Counted from the first letter of the stretch, positions 46,970 to 56,939 are shown. The stretch: 64,000 bases of DNA from Emcibacter sp. (GCA_021741205.1 JAIOYI010000009.1:1-64000); one strand, 5' to 3'. Numbers and translations: made by a program. The notes: a model not told the origin generated them from the sequence alone.

Positions 46970-48043
46970 ATGATTAAAAAAATACTGATATCAACTATTA
47001 TCCTCATCATAGGAGCTGTACTTTATTTTATTGGGCAATTAAATGTACCGTCGCAGAATTATCGCATGGAAAGACCAGCCGCATTTGTGACTATTGCCCC
47101 CGTTATTTCCGATATTTTCACAGACAAGATTGAAGCACTCGGTACGACAAAGGCCAACGAATCCGTTAATCTTACGGCAACAACGACCGATAAAATTTCT
47201 AAGATAAATTTTAATGACGGCATGACGGTAAAAAAGGGACAAATCCTCATTGAACTGGTGAGCGATGAAGAGATTGCAAGTTTACAGTCTGCCATAATCA
47301 ATGCAGAACAACAAAAACGCGATCTTATCCGCACAGAAGGATTAGTCAAAGCCCGAACCCTACCCGCCGCAAAACTTGAAGACCAGCGCACATTATACAA
47401 AAAGGCCGAGGCCGATATACAAATTGCACAATCAAGAATTCGGGATCGACAAATTATTGCCCCCTTTGACGGACAACTGGGCCTTAGGCAGGTCAGTCTT
47501 GGCGCTTTGGTCACACCTGGAACAGTCATTACCACCTTGGATGATCTGTCGGTGATCAAACTTGATTTCACCATACCAGAAGAATTTTTATCGACCTTAA
47601 AGGTCAATCAAACCATTCAGGCAAAAAGCGATGCTTATCCCAATGTGCTTTTCACAGGAAATGTCAGCAATATAGGAAGCCGTATTGATCCCGTATCCCG
47701 TGCGGTAACCATTCGGGCCATATTGCCCAATGATGATCTTCTCCTAAGGCCCGGCATGTTACTGCGGGTTAATCTGATTAAAAATCAGACAACCTCTATT
47801 ATGATACCCGAAGAAGCCCTTGTTTCTTCTGCTGATCAGAAATATGTATTTCTGCTGTTGGATGATACCCATGTGAAACAGCAATCCGTTACGATCGGAA
47901 GGCGCCAACCTGGTGCTGTTGAAATCTTGTCTGGCCTAGCGGTTGGCCAACATGTTGTGACAGAGGGCACCTTAAAACTTCAAGACAATAGCGAAGTTAT
48001 CGTTAAAAACAGAGATGATCTTAATCGTGAGATCAAACCATGA
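46970..48043 (+). CDS. RND efflux periplasmic adaptor (membrane fusion protein)
   Basis: 357 residues with one N-terminal membrane/signal helix (ILISTIILIIGAVLYFIG). The HlyD-like core shows TATTTDKISKINFNDGMTVKKGQILIEL (lipoyl half), a coiled-coil hairpin (~90-140), and RQIIAPFDGQLGLRQVSLGALVTPGTVITTL (second half), then beta-barrel VKLDFTIPEEF. It links the inner-membrane pump to an outer-membrane channel. Its stop overlaps the pump start as ATGA. No TolC-like gene is present in the window. Confidence 0.92.
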   Translation: MIKKILISTIILIIGAVLYFIGQLNVPSQNYRMERPAAFVTIAPVISDIFTDKIEALGTTKANESVNLTATTTDKISKINFNDGMTVKKGQILIELVSDEEIASLQSAIINAEQQKRDLIRTEGLVKARTLPAAKLEDQRTLYKKAEADIQIAQSRIRDRQIIAPFDGQLGLRQVSLGALVTPGTVITTLDDLSVIKLDFTIPEEFLSTLKVNQTIQAKSDAYPNVLFTGNVSNIGSRIDPVSRAVTIRAILPNDDLLLRPGMLLRVNLIKNQTTSIMIPEEALVSSADQKYVFLLLDDTHVKQQSVTIGRRQPGAVEILSGLAVGQHVVTEGTLKLQDNSEVIVKNRDDLNREIKP

Positions 48044-51000
48044 TTCTTTCTGATACCTCTGTTGATCGCCCTGTATTTGCAACCGTCATCAGTCTTTTGC
48101 TGGTCGTATTTGGTATTATGAGCTTCAAAGATCTTCCCTTGCGGCAATATCCCGATATTAATCCCCCCATAGTTTCTGTAACAACAAATTACAGAGGTGC
48201 CTCAGCCGCCATTATCGAAAGCAAAATCACACGGCTTATTGAAGACCGAATAAGTGGAATAGAGGGCATAAAAACCATGTCCTCAGATAGCCAAGACGGC
48301 CAGTCTAACATCACTATCGAATTTAAAATAAGTCGTGATATTGATGATGCGGCCAATGATGTCAGGCAAAGAATATCTCGTCTGGTGAACTACCTACCCG
48401 AAGAAGCCGCCCCCCCAGAGATATATAAGGTTGATACCAATGACCAACCGATCATGTGGCTAAGATTAAAATCTGCAACCATGACAGGCCTGGAACTCAG
48501 CGATTATGCAAGACGGTTTTTGGTTGATAAACTCTCTGCGGTAGAGGGCGTCGCCCGTATTCGTACCGTCGGTCAAGATTATGCCATGCGGATATGGCTT
48601 GACCGACAACAATTGGCCGCTCGAAATATTACCACAATTGACGTGGAGCAAACCCTAAGAACAGAGAATGTAGAACTACCCGCAGGACGTATTGAATCCA
48701 CTGAAAGAGAATTTATCGTTCGGATGGACCGCAAATATATGACGCCGCATGATTTTGCAGAGCTGGTCATTGACAAGGGCGACGACGGTCATTTGACCAA
48801 ACTTTCTGATATTTCACGGGTAGAGCTTGGCGCCGAAGATTACAGAAGTGAAATGAGCGGCAACGGAGATCTTATGGTTGGGCTTGGCATCATAAAACAA
48901 TCCAAGGGCAATACGCTTGAGGTGACCCGTGCCATAAAAAAAGAGATCCGCCAAATTAACGAAACCTTGCCCTCGGATGCTTCCCTTTCCATTGTCATGG
49001 ATCAGTCCATCTTTATTGAGGCCGCCATTAACGAAGTCTACAAAACCTTTGCTATTGCTATGTTTCTTGTGGTGTTGGTGATTTATCTCTTTCTCGGCAG
49101 CGCCCGGGCCATGTTTATTCCCGCCATTACAGTTCCTGTTTCCATCATAGCCTCTTTTATATTCCTTAATATGGCGGGATATTCCATAAATCTTTTGACC
49201 TTGCTTGCACTAATTCTCTCTATCGGACTTGTGGTGGATGACGCCATTCTGGTGCTTGAAAATATTTATAGACGTATTGATCGGGGGGAGCCCCCCCTGT
49301 TCGCTGCCTATCACGGTGCCCGTGAAGTGGGTTTTGCCGTTATTGCAACGACGCTTGTTCTGATTGCTGTTTTTGTACCCATTATTTTTATAGAAGGCGA
49401 AACGGGAAGATTATTTACCGAATTTGCCATGGCCATGGCAGCCGCCGTTGGATTTTCATCCATTATTGCCTTAACCCTCACCCCCATGCTTTGTTCCCGT
49501 CTTCTTAAAAAGGAAGGAAGCACAAATAAATTTCATGATATAGGAATGACGACACTTCACGCCTTTGAAAGAAAATATATTGCCGTCCTAAGGCGCATTT
49601 CCAAACGCCCTCTTTTAATGATGACGTCCCTTATTCCTATCATAGGGTTAGCTTACGGTCTTTTTACCATATTACCTTCCGAGTTTATGCCCCTAGAAGA
49701 TCAGGGTCGTCTCTTTATCATGGTAAAGGCACCCGAAGGCACGAGCTATAATAATATGAAACACCATATGAAAAATGTTGAGAATGAAATGCTCGATATG
49801 ATGAAAAATGGTGAAGTTATCAATGTGTTATCAAGGGTTCCAGGCTTTGGCGTTGAGACCGCCGTCAATTCTGGCATAGGGATTGTCGGCCTTGAAGAAT
49901 GGAGCGAGCGAAAAAGAACAGCACAGGAAATCAGTGGGGAACTTAGCCAACGACTTGCAAAGCTTACTAATGTAAGAGCCTTTGTTGTCATGCCAAGAGG
50001 CATTTCAAGTGGGTCGGGCAGCCCTGTGCAATTTGTCTTGCAAGGCAATGACTATAATGAGCTTGTCAGATGGCGGGATGCTATGATCGAGCGGGCAAAA
50101 GACTATCCCGGTCTTATGGGAATTGATAGTGATTACGAATCAACAAAACCCCAATTGTTGGTTGATATTGATTTGGTAAGAGCCGCTGATCTTGGCGTCT
50201 CCATGTCATCTATTGGCCGGACCCTTGAAACTATGCTCGGATCACGCAAAGTGACCACATACATAAACCATGGTGAAGAATATCCCGTTATTTTAGAAGG
50301 CATAAAAGATGAAAGTCAGACACCCAGTGATCTTACTAATATTTACGTCCGCTCAGAAAGATCAGGACAGTTAATCCCATTATCAAATTTGGTTAATCTT
50401 AGAGAAACAGCAAGCCCACCAAATCTTATGCGGTTTAATCGCATGCGCTCCATCACCATAACGGCAAATCTGAATACAGGATATAGCTTAGGGCAAGCCC
50501 TGACATTTCTTGAGGAAACCAGTAAGGAAATATTGCCAAGCCATGCAAGGTTTGATTTAAATGGTGAGTCGAAAAATTTTAAGGATTCTGGAAATTCTAT
50601 TTATTTTGTCTTTACCCTTGCTGTTATTACCGTTTTTCTGGTACTCGCCGCTCAGTTTGAAAGTTTCCGCCATCCTTTTGTCATTCTTCTCACCGTGCCA
50701 TTTGCCATGGTTGGAGCGTTGCTTGGTCTTTATCTTACGGGTCAGACCATAAACATCTATAGCCAAATCGGTCTAATTATGCTGATTGGACTTGCCACAA
50801 AAAATGGAATTCTTATCGTTGAATTTACCAACCAGCTTCGAGATCAGGGTGTTGAATTTTTTGAATCCTTATTTGAAGCATCCCGCAAAAGATTGCGACC
50901 AATCATTATGACATCCCTGACCACCATAATGGGATCTATTGCTTTGTTAATGGGGAGCGGTGCGGGCTCTGAAACCCGATTTGTTTTAGGTGTTGTCATT

Positions 51001-51147
51001 ATTTTTGGCGTGTCTATTGCAACATTTTTCACCCTTTTTATTGTGCCTGTTGCCTATATTGTTATTGCCAAAAATTCGTCTTCACCTCAGGCTGTCAAAA
51101 AATTAAGGCTCGCAATCGAGAAAAAAATCTTTAATAAAGACTCTTAA
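48040..51147 (+). CDS. RND multidrug efflux permease (AcrB/MexF-like, HAE1)
   Basis: 1035 residues, the length of HAE1 pumps. Twelve-helix layout with two large periplasmic loops. VDRPVFATVISLLLVVFG at the start, the TM4 proton-relay aspartates in GLVVDDAILVLENIYRR, the TM10 lysine in GLATKNGILIVEF, and FRHPFVILLTVPFAMVGALLGL. Exports hydrophobic or amphipathic compounds using the proton gradient. Forms an operon with the adaptor and lies just before paaX and the phenylacetate genes, so it may export aromatic intermediates; that link is inference. Confidence 0.94.
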   Translation: MILSDTSVDRPVFATVISLLLVVFGIMSFKDLPLRQYPDINPPIVSVTTNYRGASAAIIESKITRLIEDRISGIEGIKTMSSDSQDGQSNITIEFKISRDIDDAANDVRQRISRLVNYLPEEAAPPEIYKVDTNDQPIMWLRLKSATMTGLELSDYARRFLVDKLSAVEGVARIRTVGQDYAMRIWLDRQQLAARNITTIDVEQTLRTENVELPAGRIESTEREFIVRMDRKYMTPHDFAELVIDKGDDGHLTKLSDISRVELGAEDYRSEMSGNGDLMVGLGIIKQSKGNTLEVTRAIKKEIRQINETLPSDASLSIVMDQSIFIEAAINEVYKTFAIAMFLVVLVIYLFLGSARAMFIPAITVPVSIIASFIFLNMAGYSINLLTLLALILSIGLVVDDAILVLENIYRRIDRGEPPLFAAYHGAREVGFAVIATTLVLIAVFVPIIFIEGETGRLFTEFAMAMAAAVGFSSIIALTLTPMLCSRLLKKEGSTNKFHDIGMTTLHAFERKYIAVLRRISKRPLLMMTSLIPIIGLAYGLFTILPSEFMPLEDQGRLFIMVKAPEGTSYNNMKHHMKNVENEMLDMMKNGEVINVLSRVPGFGVETAVNSGIGIVGLEEWSERKRTAQEISGELSQRLAKLTNVRAFVVMPRGISSGSGSPVQFVLQGNDYNELVRWRDAMIERAKDYPGLMGIDSDYESTKPQLLVDIDLVRAADLGVSMSSIGRTLETMLGSRKVTTYINHGEEYPVILEGIKDESQTPSDLTNIYVRSERSGQLIPLSNLVNLRETASPPNLMRFNRMRSITITANLNTGYSLGQALTFLEETSKEILPSHARFDLNGESKNFKDSGNSIYFVFTLAVITVFLVLAAQFESFRHPFVILLTVPFAMVGALLGLYLTGQTINIYSQIGLIMLIGLATKNGILIVEFTNQLRDQGVEFFESLFEASRKRLRPIIMTSLTTIMGSIALLMGSGAGSETRFVLGVVIIFGVSIATFFTLFIVPVAYIVIAKNSSSPQAVKKLRLAIEKKIFNKDS

Positions 51148-51239
51148 GCCTGAGAAATAACATCTAAAGATCAGCCCTTATCTTTAAAAAATTCATAACC
51201 GATCAGGCGTTGTTTTTAAGACTTTAAAATGATACAAAA

Positions 51240-51279
51240 ATATCCAATGTTTCAAATAAATATCCAATGTGTCAAATAA
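51240..51279. repeat. Two tandem 20-bp repeats upstream of paaX
   Basis: ATATCCAATGTTTCAAATAA (51240-51259) and the next 20 bases (51260-51279), differing at one position only. The 20-bp period is near two helical turns, placing both on the same face. Ends 20 bases before the paaX start; on the minus strand the units carry TTGAAA and TTGACA. May be a regulator binding array. Confidence 0.75.
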
Positions 51280-51298
51280 TTATAAAGCCCAAAAATTC

Positions 51299-52223
51299 AT
51301 GAATATTAGCCAGCAACTCGAAAAATTGATTAAAGATTTTCAAGATCAGCAACCCCTAAGAGTAGGGTCACTGATTATTACCCTATATGGTGATTTACTT
51401 GCTCCTCGGGGGGGGGGCTGTGTGGCTTGGCAGTATTATAAACATACTGGAACCACTGGGCATCAATGCCCGCCATGTCAGAACCGCTGTCTCAAGATTA
51501 AACAAAGATAACTGGATCAGCCCCAATCAGATAGGTCGAAAAAGCTATTATAACATCACAATATCGGGGCAAAGGCGTTTTCAAAATGCCACCCCACAAA
51601 TTTATGACGGCTCAAGAAGCGACTGGGATCAAAAATGGACGCTTGTTATTCTACCTGACAACCAGAATATTAATAAAGATATAGCCATCAAAGAGTTGGG
51701 CTGGATCGGATTTGGTAAGATAGCCAAGGGAATAATGGCTCACCCCCTACCTGCTATGCTTTCTCTAGAGCGCACATTGGATTTACTAGCCATTCGGGAT
51801 GATGTCATTATTTTGCATAAGGCCTCCCATGAACTCACCACATCTTCTGCTTTAGATGTCATGGTCAAGAGTTGCTGGAATCTGGAAGAATTGAGCCTAA
51901 AATATCGGAAATTTCTGGAAAGATTTAAGCCTCTTTATGACGCCTTATGCTTGGGCCCTCTCCCATCAGCAATGGATTGTGTATTAATACGTCTGTTGAT
52001 GATTCATGAATATCGAAAAATTCTGCTTAAAGACCCAAGATTGCCCGATATATTAATGCCGCCCCATTGGGAAGGTAACAGCGCTTATCTGCTTTGTCGG
52101 GATATTTATCTTTTATTGTTGGAAAATTCTGAACATTATTTAAACTGTTCAATGGAAACAGAAACTGGCACCCTCCCTCCGTCGGATGCGGAATTCTATA
52201 GTAGGTTCGGTGGATTGAGATAA
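51299..52223 (+). pseudogene. paaX: PaaX family repressor of phenylacetate catabolism, off frame at a G10 tract
   Basis: The N-terminal frame (from ATG 51299) reads LRVGSLIITLYGDLLAPRGG, the start of PaaX. A run of ten G (51408-51417) follows, after which PaaX continues in another frame as AVWLGSIINILEPLGINARHVRTAVSRL to the stop at 52223. With nine G, the frame would join as PRGGAVWLG and give 307 residues, near the E. coli length of 316. PaaX binds phenylacetyl-CoA and derepresses paa genes. So the gene is either switched off, phase variable through the G tract, or carries a sequencing error. The rest of the protein, including the helix-turn-helix and the C-terminal domain, is undamaged. 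Confidence 0.88.
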
Positions 52224-52255
52224 AATACTTTTTATTCTCAATATGTTATTAAAAA

Positions 52256-52270
52256 TATCATTTTATGATA
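52256..52270. promoter_or_regulatory. Small dyad upstream of paaA
   Basis: TATCA-ttttA-TGATA, an inverted repeat with a 5-base centre, 93 bases before paaA in a very A/T-rich gap. The sequence ATGATACA at its right end also occurs at 51229-51236, upstream of paaX. A shared operator of PaaX or another regulator is possible, but the match is short. Confidence 0.3.
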
Positions 52271-52362
52271 CATTTTTTATTGATTTTCTATTTTTTTTGT
52301 TACATATTACATTTATTACAGATATTAAATAATTTCCCCTTAATTTAATGAAAGAGGATCCC

Positions 52363-53355
52363 ATGTACGGCGACACATCAATACAAAAGCCCATCGAAAT
52401 CGTTGAACCAACCTCCAAAGAAATGGCAAAATTAGAAGAGCTTTTCCAACAGAAAATAGAGGATGACATCAAAATTGAACCACAGGAGTGGATGCCAGAA
52501 GCTTACCGTAAAACACTGGTTCGACAAATGTCCCAACATGCCCATTCCGAAGTAATCGGCATGCAGCCTGAAGGCAACTGGATCACCCGTGCACCTTCCT
52601 TGCGCCGTAAGGTTATTTTACTTGCCAAGGTTCAAGATGAAGGCGGTCACGGGCTATATATATATTCTGCGGCGGAAACATTGGGAACGTCACGAGCAGA
52701 AATGATTGAACAATTACAAACTGGCAAAGCCAAATATTCCTCAATTTTCAACTATCCTGCCCTAACTTGGGCGGATATGGGAACCATTGGCTGGCTTGTA
52801 GACGGTGCGGCGATCACCAATCAGGTTGCCCTGTCCCGCTGTTCTTATGGTCCCTATTCACGGGCCATGATTCGTATCTGTAAAGAGGAAAGCTTCCACC
52901 AACGTCAGGGCTACGAACTTTTGCTAAGCCTGTCTCGTGGTACACAGGAACAAAAAGAAATGCTTCAGGAATCTGTCAATCGCTTCTGGTGGCCTTCTCT
53001 TATGATGTTTGGTCCCAATGACAGTGACTCCCCCCATTCCGCCCAATCCATGAAATGGAAAATCAAACGCAAATCCAATGATCAACTGCGTCAGGAATTT
53101 GTTGATGCCACCGTACCACAAGCCGATTTTCTTGGTATTACGCTACCTGATCCCGATCTTAAATGGAACGAGGAACGTGGTCATTATGATTACGGCGATA
53201 TTGACTGGGAAGAATTCAACAATGTTGTCAAAGGCAATGGCCCCTGCAACAAACAGCGTGTCGCAAACCATGTTAAGGCTCATGAAGAGGGTGCATGGGT
53301 TCGAGAAGCCGCTGCAGCATATGCTGAAAAACAACAGAAAAAACAAGTTGCCTAA
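52363..53355 (+). CDS. paaA: 1,2-phenylacetyl-CoA epoxidase, catalytic subunit PaaA
   Basis: 330 residues of the diiron multicomponent oxygenase family. Ligand helices are visible in [38 protein letters not shown] and [18 protein letters not shown] (E-x2-H). Adds one oxygen to the ring of phenylacetyl-CoA. The frame opens at 52348 but GAGG before ATG at 52363 (MYGDTS) fixes the start. First gene of paaABCDE. Confidence 0.95.
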   Translation: MYGDTSIQKPIEIVEPTSKEMAKLEELFQQKIEDDIKIEPQEWMPEAYRKTLVRQMSQHAHSEVIGMQPEGNWITRAPSLRRKVILLAKVQDEGGHGLYIYSAAETLGTSRAEMIEQLQTGKAKYSSIFNYPALTWADMGTIGWLVDGAAITNQVALSRCSYGPYSRAMIRICKEESFHQRQGYELLLSLSRGTQEQKEMLQESVNRFWWPSLMMFGPNDSDSPHSAQSMKWKIKRKSNDQLRQEFVDATVPQADFLGITLPDPDLKWNEERGHYDYGDIDWEEFNNVVKGNGPCNKQRVANHVKAHEEGAWVREAAAAYAEKQQKKQVA

Positions 53356-53375
53356 TTCAACAAGGATTATATGAA

Positions 53376-53681
53376 ATGACTGAAGAAAAAAACACAACCA
53401 ATAAAGAATGGCCGCTTTGGGAAGTATTTATCCGTAGCAAAGCAGGTCTTGATCATAAACATTGCGGCAGTGTTCATGCCAGTGATGCTGAGATGGCTCT
53501 GGAATCTGCGCGCGATGTCTATACTCGCCGCAGCGAAGGCATCAGCATATGGGTTGTCCCCTCAAACGCTATTACGGCCTCAAAACCCGAAGATAAGGAA
53601 AGCCTGTTTGAACCGGCTGATAATAAAATTTATCGTCATCCAACCTTTTATGACATCCCCAAAGAAGTGGGTAAAATGTAA
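53376..53681 (+). CDS. paaB: 1,2-phenylacetyl-CoA epoxidase subunit PaaB
   Basis: 101 residues, small conserved subunit: EWPLWEVFIRSKAGLDHKHCGSVHASDAEMAL and DVYTRRSEGISIWVVPS are PaaB hallmarks. It bridges two PaaA-PaaC heterodimers and supports electron transfer in the complex. Lies 20 bases after paaA with AAGGA before its ATG. Confidence 0.95.
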   Translation: MTEEKNTTNKEWPLWEVFIRSKAGLDHKHCGSVHASDAEMALESARDVYTRRSEGISIWVVPSNAITASKPEDKESLFEPADNKIYRHPTFYDIPKEVGKM

Positions 53682-53721
53682 TTGTTCACAATATTCTCGA
53701 TGAATATTACAGGAGTATAAA

Positions 53722-54510
53722 ATGACTGAAACAGCGAAAAATACAGACCTAACCAAAAAGCAGGCACTTGTTCAATATGCCGCACAAATTGGTGATAATG
53801 GACTGATTATCGGCCACCGTATGTCCGAATGGTGTTTTAAGGCGCCGTCCATTGAAATGGAAATGGCCTTAATGAATAGTGCGCTAGACCTGATCGGACA
53901 GGCGCGCGAACTTTATACCTATGCGGGCGTTGCGGGCGGCGAAGGAAAGACCGAAGATGACTTTGCCTATCTTCGTGATGAAGAGGATTTTCGTAATCTG
54001 CTGCTCGCAGAAATGCCAAATGGTGATTGGGGCGATACCATTGTTCGTCTTTTTTTCATGAGTGCTTATAATAAACTATTTTATACAGCTCTTGCCAAAT
54101 CCACCGATAAGGAACTTGCGGCCATTGGGGAAAAATCCCTGAAAGAAGTTACCTACCATCTGCGCTTTAGCAGTGAATGGCTTATTCGCCTTGGCGATGG
54201 CACAGAAGAAAGCCATAACCGAGTACAAAAATCCATTGATAATTTATGGGCCTTTACGGGTGAATTATTCACCATGAATGAGGTGGAAAATATACTACTG
54301 GACGATGGTATTTCCGTTGATGTGACAAGCTTAAGACCTGCATGGGACAAGATTGTTTCAGACGTTCTGACCCAGGCAACTCTTGTTAAACCCCAAAATG
54401 ATTGGGCACAACTTGGCGGAAAATCCGAAGGCCGACATACAGAGTATATGGGTTATATTATTGCAGAAATGCAATATATGCAGCGTCGTTACCCCGGATG
54501 TGAGTGGTAG
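53722..54510 (+). CDS. paaC: 1,2-phenylacetyl-CoA epoxidase structural subunit PaaC
   Basis: 262 residues, ferritin-like fold without a working diiron centre. DNGLIIGHRMSEWCFKAPSIEMEMALMNSALDLIGQA and KEVTYHLRFSSEWLIRLGDGTEESH are typical. It holds PaaA in position. Starts after AGGAGT and ends inside the start region of paaD (11-base overlap with the GTG chosen there). Confidence 0.94.
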   Translation: MTETAKNTDLTKKQALVQYAAQIGDNGLIIGHRMSEWCFKAPSIEMEMALMNSALDLIGQARELYTYAGVAGGEGKTEDDFAYLRDEEDFRNLLLAEMPNGDWGDTIVRLFFMSAYNKLFYTALAKSTDKELAAIGEKSLKEVTYHLRFSSEWLIRLGDGTEESHNRVQKSIDNLWAFTGELFTMNEVENILLDDGISVDVTSLRPAWDKIVSDVLTQATLVKPQNDWAQLGGKSEGRHTEYMGYIIAEMQYMQRRYPGCEW

Positions 54511-55021
54511 AATTTTGACCGCATCTAATAAAAAAAATGATCCCGCAGAAATTTGGGCAATCCTTGAAGAGGTCAAGGATCCCGAAATTCCTGTGTTATC
54601 CATTGTTGATCTTGGCATTGCCCGTGAAGCAAAGTTCACAGAAGGCGGACAGCTTGAAATTGTGATCTCTCCCACATATTCTGGCTGCCCTGCCATGTAT
54701 ATGCTTGAAGAACAGATCAATGAAACCCTTCATAATCACGGGTTTTCTGATGTCCTTATCACAACCAAGCTATCTCCTGCTTGGACAACGGACTGGATGA
54801 CGGAACAGGGACGTAAAAAACTTGAAGCTTACGGCATTGCTCCGCCCGAAAAATCGTCCCAAAATAAAAGCGTTTTATTCGGCGGTCAAAAACAAGTATC
54901 CTGCCCCAAGTGCAAATCAGATCATACAGAACAAATCAGTGAATTTGGCTCCACAGCCTGTAAGGCACTGTATCGTTGTCTTGACTGTTTGGAACCTTTC
55001 GATTATTTCAAGTGTATATAA
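54500..55021 (+). CDS. paaD: PaaD, Fe-S maturation factor of the epoxidase
   Basis: 173 residues. A DUF59/MIP18 domain (EIWAILEEVKDPEIPVLSIVDLG, SPTYSGCPAM) and a C-terminal zinc-ribbon-like segment CPKC...CLDC with terminal FKCI. PaaD helps mature the iron-sulfur or diiron parts of the complex. The frame extends upstream into paaC; GTG at 54500 gives a family-like N-terminus, TTG at 54515 is the alternative. Coupled to paaC by overlap. Confidence 0.92.
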   Translation: MSGRILTASNKKNDPAEIWAILEEVKDPEIPVLSIVDLGIAREAKFTEGGQLEIVISPTYSGCPAMYMLEEQINETLHNHGFSDVLITTKLSPAWTTDWMTEQGRKKLEAYGIAPPEKSSQNKSVLFGGQKQVSCPKCKSDHTEQISEFGSTACKALYRCLDCLEPFDYFKCI

Positions 55022-55046
55022 ATTAAGTTTCAGGATAACAAAGACC

Positions 55047-56129
55047 ATGCCCGTATTTCATTCGCTCAAAATTTCAAATATTCGACAGGAAACTGATGAC
55101 ACGGTCTCTATTGCCTTTGAGGTACCCAAAAACCTCCATGAAGAATATCAATATAATGCGGGACAATATCTTACCCTAAAAACCATCATTGACGGCAAGG
55201 ATACCAGACGATCCTATTCCATCTGTAGCGGACTTTTTGATGATGAATTACGGGTTGCCATCAAAAAAATCAAAGGTGGGTTGTTTTCTTGTTTTGCCAA
55301 TGAACAATTAAAAGAGGGTGATAACCTAGATGTCATGACGCCAATGGGTAATTTTTTTACCCATTTGGATAAAAATCATGAAAAACATTATGTGGGCTTT
55401 GCCGCGGGAAGCGGCATTACCCCGCTGATCTCCATTATTCGTACGATCCTCGCCTATGAGCCAAAAAGCACCTTTACCCTGACATATGGTAATAAAAACC
55501 GCAAGTCCATCATCTTCCGTGAAGACCTCATTGATTTAAAAAACAGCTATATCAGTCGCTTTAACATGATCAATATCCTCTCCCGCGAGGATCAGGAAAT
55601 TGACCTTTTCTCGGGTCGTATCACTGGCGAAAAAGCGCGTGAAATTATGGGCAAACTGATCCCTGCTAGTGGGGCCAATGAAATTTATCTTTGCGGCCCA
55701 GAAGACATGATCAATGATGTGTCCGATACCCTGCAAAATATGAATATTCCAAAGAAAAATATTCATTTTGAACTATTCACCTCACCCACTGCAACACAAG
55801 GCGAAAAACAGGAAGCAAGCGAAGAAAAGTCTGACCTCTCTGGCAAAATGAGCCATGTGACCGTCATTGTGGACGGCGATGAATTTAATTTTGATCTGGA
55901 TATGGGCGGAGATAGCGTTCTTGACGCCGCCATGGAACAGGGGGCTGACCTTCCCTTTGCCTGTAAGGGTGGCGTTTGCTGTACTTGCCGTGCAAAGCTG
56001 ATCGAGGGTAAAGTTTCCATGGAAACCAATTATTCCCTTGAGGAAGAGGAAGTCAACCAAGGCTTTATTCTAACCTGCCAATCCCATCCACTGACCGAAA
56101 AGATTGTTGTGGATTTTGATCATCGCTAA
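55047..56129 (+). CDS. paaE: 1,2-phenylacetyl-CoA epoxidase reductase PaaE
   Basis: 360 residues. FAD domain with YNAGQYLTLKT and RRSYSICSG, NADPH domain with FAAGSGITPLISIIRTIL and YLCGPEDMI, and a C-terminal plant-type 2Fe-2S domain with FACKGGVCCTCRAKL and a last cysteine in ILTCQSHP. Passes electrons from NADPH to PaaA. The frame begins further upstream inside paaD, but MPVFHSLKI at 55047, after CAGGA, is the sensible start. Last paa gene here; paaG, paaZ, paaJ and paaK are not in the window. Confidence 0.95.
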   Translation: MPVFHSLKISNIRQETDDTVSIAFEVPKNLHEEYQYNAGQYLTLKTIIDGKDTRRSYSICSGLFDDELRVAIKKIKGGLFSCFANEQLKEGDNLDVMTPMGNFFTHLDKNHEKHYVGFAAGSGITPLISIIRTILAYEPKSTFTLTYGNKNRKSIIFREDLIDLKNSYISRFNMINILSREDQEIDLFSGRITGEKAREIMGKLIPASGANEIYLCGPEDMINDVSDTLQNMNIPKKNIHFELFTSPTATQGEKQEASEEKSDLSGKMSHVTVIVDGDEFNFDLDMGGDSVLDAAMEQGADLPFACKGGVCCTCRAKLIEGKVSMETNYSLEEEEVNQGFILTCQSHPLTEKIVVDFDHR

Positions 56130-56227
56130 TCTATTTTTTGATGAGACTATTGAGAAGTTCTGTATAGTGGTTTAAGATTATCTCTATTATTAAACCCCAT
56201 CCTAACTACTCGGAATATTGTAACAAT

Positions 56228-56926
56228 ATGTCACTTGGACTTGCCCATAGAAAAGAACTTCAAAAACGTCGAAACCAAAGATTTTGGCTGATTATTAAAA
56301 TTATTTTCTTTCTCACCATCTTTATCGGCAGTAGCTACTTAGCCTTCGATACAGGACAGAAAATTGCCCTTCGCAACGTAGAGTATAGTCAGGAGCAGTT
56401 TAACCAACAGGCGACAGAGCTGGATAACATGCGTATTCAACTCGGTAACACAGAAGCCGCCCTCAATAAAATGCAGAAAATCCTACCAACATCTGAAATA
56501 CAGGATCTTTTAAACGTCATTAATCAAAAAGCCGCCAATGGAATTGGTTTTGAAAGAATGTCAGCCCTCATTGCGGGCATGACCAAAGACGGAAAATGTG
56601 ATGATCAGATCCAATCCAAAAGATTTATTGTCTCAACCCCTATTTCCCAACATCAGGAAAGTGCAGCAAGCTTCTATAGAGGTCTCGTTACAGTCATCGG
56701 CAAAGGCAGCCCCACGCTCAATGAACAGGGCAATCCAGAATCCTGGTTTGATCCAGAAAAACCCGTCACTGTAAGTTTTACCCTGCCAGGCGGTGAAAAG
56801 CAGGAAACAGATGGAATATTGCCGCTTTATCACAGCGTTATTGTAAAGGATAAAGAATATCGTTTTACCATTATTAATGGACAAAGATCTTTTGCGGAAA
56901 TCACCGTCATTAGCTGCGATTTATAA
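56228..56926 (+). CDS. Membrane-anchored coiled-coil protein of unknown function
   Basis: 232 residues. Basic N-terminus (HRKELQKRRNQR), one membrane helix (~19-42, FWLIIKIIFFLTIFIGSSYLAF), a coiled coil (~55-100, QFNQQATELDNMRIQLGNTEAALNKM), then a periplasmic beta-rich domain with FTLPGGEKQETDGILPLYHSVIV and FTIINGQRSFAEITVISCDL. Topology is inside-out like cell-division or polysaccharide co-polymerase proteins, but no family was recognised. The aminopeptidase gene begins 13 bases downstream, so the two are probably co-transcribed. Confidence 0.75.
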   Translation: MSLGLAHRKELQKRRNQRFWLIIKIIFFLTIFIGSSYLAFDTGQKIALRNVEYSQEQFNQQATELDNMRIQLGNTEAALNKMQKILPTSEIQDLLNVINQKAANGIGFERMSALIAGMTKDGKCDDQIQSKRFIVSTPISQHQESAASFYRGLVTVIGKGSPTLNEQGNPESWFDPEKPVTVSFTLPGGEKQETDGILPLYHSVIVKDKEYRFTIINGQRSFAEITVISCDL

Positions 56927-56939
56927 TGGAAAAAACAAT

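Noticed and set aside
51170..51200. Weak hairpin TAAAGAT / ATCTTTA after the RND pump gene
   Set aside because: Seven A/T-rich pairs with no T-tract behind; not convincing as terminator.
54383..54499. Upstream extension of paaD into paaC
   Set aside because: The added residues do not resemble PaaD and lie within the conserved paaC end.
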